Shown: positions 23,201 to 32,845 of the stretch, piece after piece | Position numbering within the stretch: position 1 is the first letter of the stretch | Layout of the letters: each line of letters opens with the position of its first letter | Assembly (NCBI GenBank): GCA_036435485.1 | Contig: CM071600.1 | Span: 160,840,546-160,904,545 of the forward strand | Origin: Saposhnikovia divaricata | Lineage: Eukaryota; Streptophyta; Magnoliopsida; Apiales; Apiaceae | Length of the DNA: 64,000 nucleotides | Reading direction: 5' to 3' | Notes under the pieces: model-generated | The model's input: the letters and a program-made list of their open reading frames with translations, nothing else | Databases searched by the model: none | What the model was told of the DNA's origin: nothing | Position numbers and translations under genes: made by a program

Positions 23201-24785
23201 CAACATGCGCCAGAGAAGATGGCTAGAGTTGATCAAGGATTATGATTGTGAGATCCGTTATCACCCGAGTAAGGCCAATGTGGTGGCTGATGCCCTTAGT
23301 AGGAAAGAGAAGCTAAAGATGATGACTTCAGAGAAAGAGTTGATAAGAGACTTCGAGAAGTTGAAAATCGAGGTAAGGATACCAGGAGATGGTCAAGAAA
23401 GGTTGATGGAAATTCGAATTCAACCCCCATTGTTAGAAAAGATTAGACTATGCCAAGAACGAATAATGGAGGAAGAAAAGAACTCGAAGGAAGAGATAAT
23501 GACTGGAGAAGAAATTAAGTATGAAAGAGATAAAGAAGGGATCATGAGGTATGCATGGAGGATATGGATCCAAAATGTTCAGGAACTCAAGGACGAGATT
23601 TTATATGAGGCACACAACTCAAGATACTCAGTGCACCCCGGTGGTACTAAGATGTATAGAGATCTGAAGGAGTACTACTGGTGGCCTAACATGAAAAAGG
23701 ACGTAGTAGAGTGGGTAAGCAGATGCTTGACCTGCCAGCGAGTAAAAGCAAAGCATCAGAGACCCAGAACCAAAGCCAATCATGACGCCATATGGGTAAT
23801 TATAGACCGACTAACGAAGTCAGCTCACTTCCTTCCGATCAATGAAATATACACGGTCGATAGATTAGTGGATATTTACTTGAAGGAGATAATAACGCGA
23901 CATGGAGTTCCAGTCACCATAGTATCTGATCGAGATCCCAGATTCAACTCTAGATTTGGGAAGAGCTTTTAAGAATGTGTAGGAACCAGACTAAACATGA
24001 GTACCGCCTATCACCCTCAGACGGACGGGCACAGCAAAAGGACCACTCAAACATTGGAAGATATGTTGAGAGTCTGTGCTATAGACTTTAAAGGAAATTG
24101 GGATGACCATTTACCGTTGATTGAATTCTCCTACAACAATAGCTTTCATTCAAGCATAGGGATGCCGCCTTACGAGGCCCTTTATGGAAGGAAATGCAAA
24201 TCTCCCTTATACTGGGATGAAGTTGGAGAGCAAAAGATGCTCGGGCCCGAAGTGGTTCAACGGACTAAAGATGCAGTAGACTTGATCAGAGGACGGCTGG
24301 TAGTAGCCCAAGATCGACAAACGAACTATGCGGATTTGGCTCGGAAGGACAAGGAATATGAAGTGGGAGACCTAGTATTCTTAAAGGTATCTCCTTGGAA
24401 AGGGTTGATGAGGTTTGGAATGAAAGGAAAACTGAGTCCTAGATACATTGAACCATTTGAGATTTTAAGACGCATTGGAGACCTAGCTTACGAAGTGGCT
24501 TTACCTCCAAACTTACAACAAGTGCACAACGTATTTCATGTTTTGATGTTGAGAAAATATAATCCGGACGCTAAGCATATCGTGGAATATGAACACGTAG
24601 ACATACAACCAGACCTAAGCTATGTGGAACAGCATGTGGAAATCATAAATCGAAAAGAACAAGTGCTCCGAAACAAGGTTGTCAAGCTAGTCAGAGTTTT
24701 GTCGCAGAACCATAATGTGGAAGAATCGACTTGGGAACTAGAGAGCGAAATGCTAGAAAAGTACCGCCATCTGTTTTCAAACTAA
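20221..24785 (+). pseudogene. RLG-3 gag-pol polyprotein with six in-frame stops
   Basis: One frame runs from the ATG at 20221 (MPPRRNTRSN...) to the TAA after 24785, broken by stops near 20595, 21267, 21603, 21678, 22914 and 23970, with no frameshift. Order: Gag core (about 20480-20960); CCHC knuckles (about 21250-21390, one interrupted by a stop); protease with DSGA (about 21530); reverse transcriptase with FIDD at its catalytic centre (about 22530); RNase H (about 22960-23300); integrase with HHCC zinc finger (about 23630-23740); chromodomain-like end (about 24600-24785). The integrase joins KHQRP directly to RTKANHD near 23770, so the segment holding the first catalytic Asp is gone. The usual catalytic Glu after the HPQTDG motif is Lys (about 24034). 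Both would abolish integration. Confidence 0.93.
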
Positions 24786-24801
24786 TTCCGGGACGGAATC
24801 C

Positions 24802-24817
24802 TTTTAAGGGGGGAGAC
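24802..24817 (+). other. RLG-3 polypurine tract
   Basis: TTTTAAGGGGGGAGAC directly precedes the TGTAAGAACC of the 3' LTR. Confidence 0.85.
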
Positions 24818-26792
24818 TGTAAGAACCTAGATTTTTGGAAGAATTAAAACTTTTATTATGTAATGGAGTATCAGTGTAACGGTGGTTATAATGAATGATT
24901 ATGGAATGGATTTGGATTCAATTGCTTATATGCCATGAACCATGCAACTCACTGACAACTTAGATAAGAATAATCTATCTCCCAGGGAAGTAAGATATGG
25001 TAATTCCAAGGAGGAAGAATATTCTCATGTCATCCAAATCAATATCTATTATTAGTTCAGTGGTTCCGAGAAAGAGTTAAGGAACGCTCGAGAGGGGACA
25101 AGGACATTTTACAATATATAAGGAATAAAAGAAAATAAGTGATGAATAGTGTTTTTGGTGGAAACTAGAATATTATTAGACGATACTATATAGAAGTACC
25201 CGAAACGGATTTCTGAGTTTGTATTGATGATCCATGGACAGAATAAGTGTAAGTAAATGATATTGAAATTTGAGGAATAGCACTTTTATTTTACCCGAAA
25301 ATTTCCTAGATACAAAAGGATCAAGGGATATAATATGGAGTTAAGGAATTGTGTCACATTAAAGCAATGGAATGCTACTTATAAGTCGTAACGTATTGAT
25401 TTTATTAACGAGTTACAAAGAGAATCAAATTGGTGGAAAAAGGAGAAATTAAGTGACTTAAGTGCAAGTCAACAAATAAAAGGATGGTTTAGTTGTAATT
25501 GTACAAAAAGGGGGATGCATAATGTGGTGATGACACTTGGACAAATGACAATTAGACAACATACAATCAAGATGATGCATCCAATATTTAGATTAATATC
25601 AATAATACATGTATTAAGAGATAATAATACAAACAAAAGAAAAGAAAAACAAACACCAATATCTCTTTGTCACTCTCGGCCAAGGAAGAAGAAAAAGGGG
25701 GGGAAGGACTTGCCACCATTTTCTTACTACAATATAGAGTTAAAACAAAGCTTGAGATTAGGAGAAGGTATATTTAAAAACCTTAGCATCATTCTTTAAG
25801 GTTAGCTTGTTCAAAAGTTTGTTGAATGTGATGATGAATAGTAACTTACAAATTTTCTTTTCTTTTGATTGTTGTTTTATGACTTCTAAAGGATATTATA
25901 AGCAAGGTTCAAGGATTGTAAAAGTATGTTAGCCTTATAAAGCTTGAAACAAAGGTATAATACTTGAAACCCTTGATGGATTATGAGAATTGTTTGAGTT
26001 TTAGTGCTATTATGTATGTTTAAAGCATGAAAACTATGATTGGGTATTGATAATTGTTAAAGTAGTTTATATGAATGAAAAGGCAGTGCTTGGCCTTAGT
26101 TCAAAGGTAAATAACATGTATGTGTGATTTGGAGTGGAAACCATGGTTGGAAAGATTTGATTTTGGAAATATCCGATTTACGGCCATCGTAATGCCAAAA
26201 TTTCATTAACCTTTAAAACAGAACATACCCGAGATAAATAACCTCTGACTAACAAGAAACTGACCTATCCTTGTAGTTCTCGAGTCATAGATCGTTTTGG
26301 CGAATGAATCGAAACAAACGGACTTACGGTTTAGGAGTTATGACCGAATTACTAAAAGTGGTTCAAAACCGTAAGTACGAGTTCTTAACCGGAATTGAAC
26401 CCCCTTAATATGAATAATCTGGTTCCGAATCATGGTAATTAAATACTAGATACCATAAGGAAGGTGTGAGAGAAAACCTCATGTTAATTGGATCGTTTTT
26501 CAATTTTATAAAAAGGTTCGAATCTAAGTTAAGTGCGAACGGATCCTTTAAGAGCGTACTTAGTAATAACATTGGGAAATCACTTAGAAAACGGTCAATA
26601 ACTCGCGAGATGTAATCTTTTATAGTAAACGATCGACAGTAGAACTTATATGACTTAAGTAGCCCAAGCATAAGTACCATGCAATGCCTTGATATTGAGC
26701 CAGTGTTGATTATAATGATGATAATAAAGAGTTATGTTAGGGGGATGTCCAATGAGTTAACTTGATATTCCAGGAAAATGGTTTTGTTGAAA

Positions 26793-26834
<42 letters not shown>

Positions 26835-27990
26835 GATTTCATATTATTGCATTGCAATGGACATGTTTCTGATTTCTGAAATCATTCATGAATACAAATA
26901 ATGCAAGGTACTTTATGGATAAAAAAGGGTAATTTGGTAAATGGAATTATAAAAAGGAAATTTTTGGAATAAATGGAATAAGAACGTCGATAATGGGGAT
27001 TCTATCTTTGGGCTGAGTTCAATGCAGTCCAGCTTGCAATATTTTATTCCGGCCCATGTGTTGCCGAGGGGGCATTGTGGAGAACTTTCCTCCAGGGATG
27101 ATTACCAGAGAGGGTCATTCCTTCTACTAGTAGTAAACAGGAACAGGTACGTATAGGGCAACTGATCATCATCCTGTCGTATCTGGAAATGATGAAGATC
27201 CCCTAAACTCATAAATAATTGCTGAAAATTTCATTGCATTAGTATGTTGGAAAAGGATGAAATGGTATGAAACAATGAATGGAATCAACGAATTATAAGA
27301 GAAACTGATATTATATCTTTATAATGAATAACAAGCAAGTTTATGTTGGTGTATTGCTGCGCAAACAAAATATAGATATTTCTGAAAATGTTTTCCCTAC
27401 TTTACTTTGTAACTTCATTGTTTATTCTTTATTGAAACAACTTTGTTAAACGAACAACCAACACTTCCAAAGCTTTTACAAATTGTTTTACTTCAAACAT
27501 GATTTAAAACTTTATCTTGCTGAGCTATTTTAGCTGACTCTTGCCTATGTTTATATCACAGCTATAGCAGATGCCGCCGATACGTCGCACCACACCCCGG
27601 AAGCGGGTAAGGGCGGGCATATATGATAGGGATCTGTCGCCTATTCCAGAGGTATCCTATATATATATATATCCAGGGTATGAGTAGACGTGTGTTGGTT
27701 AATCAAAAGTCTGTTGTAATAAATTTTGGTTGTTGATTTGCTTCCTGCAGAAGTATTTTCAAGAATGCTACTTAAATATTCTGGGTTTATAATAATAACT
27801 TTACTTTAACTATTTTTAATGATGGATGCTGTTCTCTGAGCATATGACTGGTGTGTATTGTTATAAGTGTGGGGTCAATAGTGTGTGTATAATGTCATTA
27901 AATTAATTAAGTATCAAGAGTATAGTATGTTTAAATGGAAATTGGACCGTGATGACCTGGATCCCTGACCCCGGATCTAGGGGTGTCACA
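24818..27990 (+). repeat. RLG-3 3' LTR (3173 bp)
   Basis: Homologous to 15416-18787 with scattered substitutions. About 200 bp are missing near 26765, where AACTTGA jumps to TATTCCAGG. Ends GTGTCACA, followed by CACAA. Confidence 0.9.
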
Positions 27991-28099
27991 CACAACCACC
28001 ACGCGCGACCAATTTTTCCGTCAGAGAACCGCCACCGTAGATCTTGTTTTTTCGACGATGTACCCGAAAATTTGTTGTTTCCAAATTCCTCCATCAACA
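27991..28099 (+). repeat. RLG-2 left LTR, last part
   Basis: CACAACCACCACGCGCGACC... to CATCAACA aligns with 31697-31804 of the right LTR and completes the copy cut by RLG-3. Confidence 0.85.
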
Positions 28100-28340
28100 A
28101 ATTGGCGCTAAAAGGAGGGCAGCCAATCAAGATCTTCGTCTTAGGAGGAAAAGATGTCTCACAATTAAGGTAGAGGTTCTTATGAAGAAGATGGTTATGA
28201 TTCTGAAGATAGCTTGGGTGTAACCAAGGTCTTCACGAAGCTTATATTTCGGAGGAAGTTCCTGATCGCCCACACCACCGTGGAAATCCGGCTACTAACG
28301 GATAGCCGCCCGTTCTTATCAGCAACGCGGAGTTAATGGA
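28100..28340 (+). pseudogene. RLG-2 primer site and start of a deleted gag
   Basis: ATTGGCGCTAAAAGGAGGGC follows the LTR and looks like a primer-binding site. An ATG at 28154 opens a frame (MSHN, stop, GRGSYEEDGYDSEDS) that reads like a Gag N terminus, acidic and Gly/Ser-rich, with a stop at the fifth codon. It cannot be followed past about 28340. This is probably all that remains of the sense-strand gag-pol. Confidence 0.45.
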
Positions 28341-28429
28341 GCAGTTTTATTGAATGGGAACTTCCATAAATAATTTTGGGACAGGATTGGATTCAGTGGA
28401 GCAAGAGCAAGGAAGTAGGAGAAAATCTC

Positions 28430-30600
28430 GGAAACCCTTGGGAATTCTAGGAGCCTTATCTTGTGCTGGAGCCTCAAATTTTTCATCCTTTTTAGCAGCT
28501 CCGAAACCCTTGGGAATTCTAGGAGCCATATCTGCTTATAATAAAGGAAGATATGATTAAGGCTAGAAGTAGATTCATCTAAATAAAATGCATATGACAA
28601 GGAAACTAGAAGACATTCAGGCATGACCAAAGATAGGTGCAAATGAATAAGAATATATGTGCGCGCAAGTAAAATGAGCTATTGAGTTGAGATACAGAAC
28701 GCGTCCTCAATGTACCAATGGTTGTGGACGCGCCCTCTTCGGTTGCATCCTCCTCATCTTCATGATCTTCATCTCCTTCATCTACTGGATTCTTAACAGG
28801 AACACCATTTTTAAATCGTTGGAATAGGATTATGGACCCCACTTCTTTTGAAAGGAGTCCTACTCTTTTCAGATTCTCTTCATTAATGAGAAGTTTTAGG
28901 TCAAAACTCTCAGGTGGAAGCTCCAGGATGGAGTGAGCACGAGAAAGGGAATTACCAAACAATTCATTTTGAATTCTCTTGACTTAAAAGAAGAAAGATA
29001 CACAAAGTCAGTAGGAGTTATATAATTCATAAAAGTATATAAAGAAGAGGATGCGCCCTTACATGGATTTGAGTTGAAGGTAACCTTTATCCTTTCCACA
29101 TCCCAGACATAAAAAAAGCGCTCTTTTCACTTTTTCATGTTGGAAATTTTTCCTTCAGAAAAGCCCTTCTTGTTATGTTTTTTGTTCACGACTAGGTAGA
29201 AATGACCTTTATTATTTTTCCTGATGCCAAAAAAGTAGCTAAACTCTTCCATGCTTGGCATGCTATACCATTTGTCGTGGTACAAAATGATTTAAGTTGC
29301 AGCCAGTTTGTAACTGTTTAGGGGGAATTGTATTGGTGCCACATTATACCATTCGATGATTGCACGATAATAAGGGTGTTAGGGCGCGCACACGCCTAAA
29401 GCTACGAGTTTGGGTGTTAGAACCATTCGGGGGATTCTTAATCCGTCTCTTTAGTAAAAAATGTGAGGTCTCATCAAGCTTGGAGGGCAACCCCACACTC
29501 CGCTCATATTATAATATTTCATACACCACTCTGTTTCACTCATGGAAGGTGTACTGGACATTCCAAACAAGAGAATTTCCCAGCCGCCTTTCTTCTTTTA
29601 TTTTTCTCATTTTCAAAAGGGTCATCAGATAATTCACTCTGATCGAGATCACGAGCATCATCTTCAATGGGGGAGTGAATGTAAAGAATAGGAGAAGGAG
29701 GTGGAGAATAAGCTTTTTTAGGGGGGCATCTTCTGACAAGGGCGCGCCCTGAGAATTGGTTTGATGAAAATTGACCTCATCACTTTCTCCATCTAAAAGC
29801 ACAGCTTTTTTTCCTTTATTTTGGGAGAGGCCAGCATCAATCAAGTCATCATCTAGCCAATCTTCTAGATAAGGTTTGTATATGGTTGGAGATTTTGGTG
29901 GAATCTTAAGCTTACCTTTATTAATTCTAGAGTTGAGAGGAATATTATCGACAGAGGAGTCACTAGATAAATAAAAAATTGAACGTCTCTTAAATCTTCG
30001 ATTAGGCGCGCCTTGTCTTCGTTAGAGATAAATGAAAAGAGGGCTCTAGGAGGCTCATGTGGGAATGGTACTGGCAAAGGAGAAAATATGCCTATACGTT
30101 TGTTGAACTCCTTGAATGGATGGAAGAGAGAGGACGAGCCCTTGTCCTCCAGCTGCAAAATCAAAAGAAGGCAAAGCTAAGGGCGCGTCCTGAAGAAAAT
30201 AAAAGACACAAATTATGGGAAACATCCCAGTAAAATATTTTGACGTGTAATGCAAGTAACGAAGACGCGCAATGCACCCAAAAAACCCATTAAGCAAGCG
30301 TATGTACGTGATTAGATTATTCTTACAAACATTGTTTACAAAAACAATAACAGCAAAACAAAGATCAAACGACTATGCTTACACATATATATACATAAAA
30401 AATACGAAGAACACAGCGGGTTGCGAACAGTCAAATCCATAAAACAAGCAATATATATGGTCAAAATGCGAGGAAAAGACATGGAGGTGTACCTTAAGAG
30501 TTCCTAAACGAGATTTGTGGAAAAGAATCGTCGAAGATGCTTGATTTGATGGGTTTTTTGTTCGGAAAATGAAAAATCACCGGAGAAGAGTTTTTTCTGA
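28430..30600 (-). pseudogene. RLG-2 antisense gene, gypsy-type Transposase_28-like, decayed
   Basis: Minus-strand fragments in several frames fit the same protein type as the RLG-4 gene at 59623-61988: a segment EEFSYFFGIRKNNKGHFY (about 29255-29190), then KERFFYVWDVERIKVTF (about 29135-29080), then HSILELPPESFDLKLLIN (about 28930-28870), an Asp/Glu-rich stretch (about 28790-28740), and a twice-repeated APRIPKGF near 28520 and 28440. Stops interrupt it (for example near 29290 and 29140). A TATA box lies upstream at 30641-30650. A central WKERFF-like motif is known for the plant family annotated as 'putative gypsy type transposon' (PF04195). Exon limits cannot be set because of decay. Its molecular function is unknown. 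Confidence 0.55.
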
Positions 30601-30640
30601 AAATAAAAATGGTAAAAAGCAAAGTAAGAATGATTAATTG

Positions 30641-30650
30641 GATATTTATA
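30641..30650 (-). promoter_or_regulatory. TATA box for the RLG-2 antisense gene
   Basis: The minus strand reads TTATAAATATCC here, upstream of the antisense coding fragments and pointing away from the right LTR. Confidence 0.5.
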
Positions 30651-30810
30651 AGAGGTAGAAAAGGATAATGGATGACAGCTATGGTACGAAAGAAACGGCT
30701 CAGATTCAAAGGACGCACCTTGACTAAAAGGCGCACCCTTATTGGAAAGCTTGGAAATTTTGTGAGATTTTAGAAAGAAATTTAATATTCATTTTTAATT
30801 TCATATTGAA

Positions 30811-30822
30811 TTAGGGGGTAGT
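30811..30822 (+). other. RLG-2 polypurine tract
   Basis: TTAGGGGGTAGT immediately precedes the TGTCATAGCC of the right LTR and fixes the element on the plus strand. Confidence 0.7.
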
Positions 30823-31804
30823 TGTCATAGCCAAAATTTCATTCGGGTATTTTCGAGATGGATTCGGGTCAATAACAGGTTCAATTTGGGGGTTTCCTGG
30901 ATAAATTGGAGTTTTAGTGAAAATTTGTAGAAGGAGGACGAGTCCTCTCTCCTTGTACGTGAAGGGCGCGCCCTAGAAGAATGAAAAGCAATTATAAAGG
31001 ATGTTTGTTGATCTTATAAGAGATTATTTAAGAATTCCCTCCTGGGGTATACCAAGAGGGGGATGTCCATCGTAGAAGGCCTTCAGGGGTTTTCCTGGAT
31101 ACAAGGACCCTTTCTTATACATAGAGGACGCGCCCTCATGTGGAATGATGGGTACTTTTTGGTGTGTGCTTTGGAGCTCTATTTCTGTTATCAATGGGCG
31201 CACCTTCATTGGAGAACTTTTATCAATGGGTGCGCCCTCATTGGGGAACTTCGGGGTAATCATGCACTTTGGACCTAAAAGCTCCAATCACTTGTCCTGT
31301 AATCTGGTGGGTGCTTCTCATTCGGGGCACAAGGATGCGCTCCACACTTGGGGTAAACCATGGCTATACCTACGTCCTTGAAATCAAGAAACAGCTGGTA
31401 GCGGTGAGGACTAGTCCTCAACGGGGGAAGTTTCCTTATACGTGAAGTCTTGAAATCTTGGATGGGCCTTGGGCCTTTGTAGTTAGGCCTAATAGGCCTT
31501 TGTGGTTAGGCCTCATAATGGAACATTCCGGAAGCTGGACCGTCAATCTAAGCCCGTTTGGGTTTCTTGTTCTCTAAGAACTACGTATGGCTTGATCCCG
31601 TATAAATACCGGGGTATGTAGGCCGATTGAGGGGTTGGAAGTTGAGAGCTCTGAAGCAGCCACCAAAAATCCTAATTAATCTCAGCCACCAATTACATAC
31701 AACCACCACGCGCGACCACTTTTTGTGGCAAAGAACCACCACCGTAGATCTTGTTTCCGGCGACGTACCCAAAAATTTGTTGTTCTCAAATTCCTCCGTC
31801 AACA
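30823..31804 (+). repeat. RLG-2 right LTR (982 bp)
   Basis: Starts TGTCATAGCC and ends CCGTCAACA. TATA box TATAAATA at 31601-31608. Contains several GGGCGCGCCC-like palindromes (for example 30963, 31126, 31196, 31227) and a local duplication of the GGGCGCACC...ATTGG segment at 31196-31245. Confidence 0.85.
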
Positions 31805-32120
31805 CTTAAGGGCATTACCAATACCATAGTGTGTACTACCATACTAGGCTGCATATGCAACTATTTTATATTACATTGCAATGAATCAGGCATCTTGTTT
31901 ATCAACTAGCCGAGTTTTTGAAGTTAACACTAAGAAACTATTTTACATTACATTGCAACGAGTCAAGAATTTTCTTCATCAACTAGCCCTGTTTTTCAAA
32001 GCAAAATCTTAGAAAAACTGAAGGAGTTGAACAATCTTTTTGATTAACATACATCACATAAAATTAAGCAAGCCCAAACATATTTAGAACCAAATGTGGA
32101 CCAAAAAGGTATCATATACA
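31805..32120. other. Host flank with imperfect tandem units
   Basis: No gene. Contains two to three imperfect units with TCAACTAGCC...TTACATTGCAACGAGTCAAGAATTTT. One unit (31905-31982) matches 14538-14614 on the far side of RLG-2. Confidence 0.65.
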
Positions 32121-32738
32121 TCTAGAGTGGGTGTCAACCCAAGTCCCACATCGTCAAGATAAAGAAGAATTATCTTGAATATAAACAGCCAAACAATTCT
32201 ATTAGTATGAGGCCTTTTGGGATGTGCCCAAAAATAAATTCGCGCGGGCGCGACCCAAAGCGGACAATATCATACTAATGTGGAGTTAATGGATGTTGTG
32301 CGGCCCAACAAGTGGTATCAGAGCCGATGATTATGATGTTGATCCTGGGTTGCGGGCTACAAGTTGTGTGGTGTGGGAGGCTCTCCGGAACTATGATTGG
32401 AGACCTTGGACGGCTTTGTGTCGAAAGTCTTCCTGATACTGAGGTGGTCGGACGGCGTATCCCGCAAGATGAATAGCCACAGATGAGTACCGGCGGTATA
32501 AGGGTCACAAGATTAATGGCTCTTGGATTGAGGGGAGATTGTGGAGTGGGTGTCAACTCAAGTTCCACATCGTCAAGATAAAGATAAAGAAGAATTATCT
32601 TAAATATAAGCAGCCAAACAACTCCATTAATTAGTATGAGGCCTTTTAGATGTGCCCAAAAACAAATCCGTGCGGACGCGGCCTAAAGTGGACAATATCA
32701 TATTATTGTGAAATTAATGGTTTGCTAGCGGCCCAACA
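32121..32738 (+). mobile_element. TRIM-1: terminal-repeat retrotransposon in miniature
   Basis: Two direct repeats of 190 and 199 bp (32121-32310, 32540-32738), each ending GCGGCCCAACA, flank 229 bp without coding capacity. A TGGTATCAGAGCC primer site (32313-32325) follows the first repeat and a GAGGGGAGAT purine tract (about 32529-32538) precedes the second. The target-site duplication is ATACA on both sides (32116-32120 and 32739-32743). All hallmarks of a complete TRIM are present. It lies about 108 bp downstream of the stop codon of the reductase gene, so it may fall in or next to that gene's 3'UTR. Confidence 0.93.
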
Positions 32739-32845
32739 ATACACACATCGTATACGTTTATAAAACGAGGAATGATATAAGATATTATCGCATATTTTCA
32801 ATTATAAATATACTGAATATCTCGGAAGTTCTTCGAACAAAAATT

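Larger units (their letters stand above)
15416..27990 (+). mobile_element. RLG-3: Tekay-like chromovirus (Ty3/gypsy), degenerate
   Basis: LTRs at 15416-18787 and 24818-27990 begin TGTAAGAACC and end GTGTCACA. An initiator-Met primer site follows the first and a polypurine tract precedes the second. Target-site duplication is TACAA on the left against CACAA on the right, one mismatch. The interior has an extra ORF (18983-19813) and a single gag-pol frame (20221-24785) in the order protease, RT, RNase H, integrase, chromodomain-like tail. The integrase before the tail and the long LTRs match Tekay/Del chromoviruses. It is inserted in the left LTR of RLG-2. Confidence 0.9.
14611..31804 (+). mobile_element. 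RLG-2: Tat-like gypsy element, deleted for gag-pol, split by RLG-3
   Basis: Two LTR copies are recognised: left, 14611-15415 continuing at 27991-28099, and right, 30823-31804. The left copy is interrupted by RLG-3. A TTGGCGCTAAAAGGAGG primer-site-like sequence follows the left LTR and a TTAGGGGGTAGT polypurine tract precedes the right LTR, so the element is on the plus strand. Its own interior is only about 2.7 kb: a short gag start and, on the opposite strand, a decayed gene like that of RLG-4. An antisense ORF near the 3' LTR is known from Tat-lineage elements; the lineage call is inferred from that. Confidence 0.7.

Noticed and set aside
29360..29632. A 90-codon plus-strand ORF in RLG-2
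   Set aside because: The opposite strand has the Transposase_28-like segments, so this is a shadow frame.
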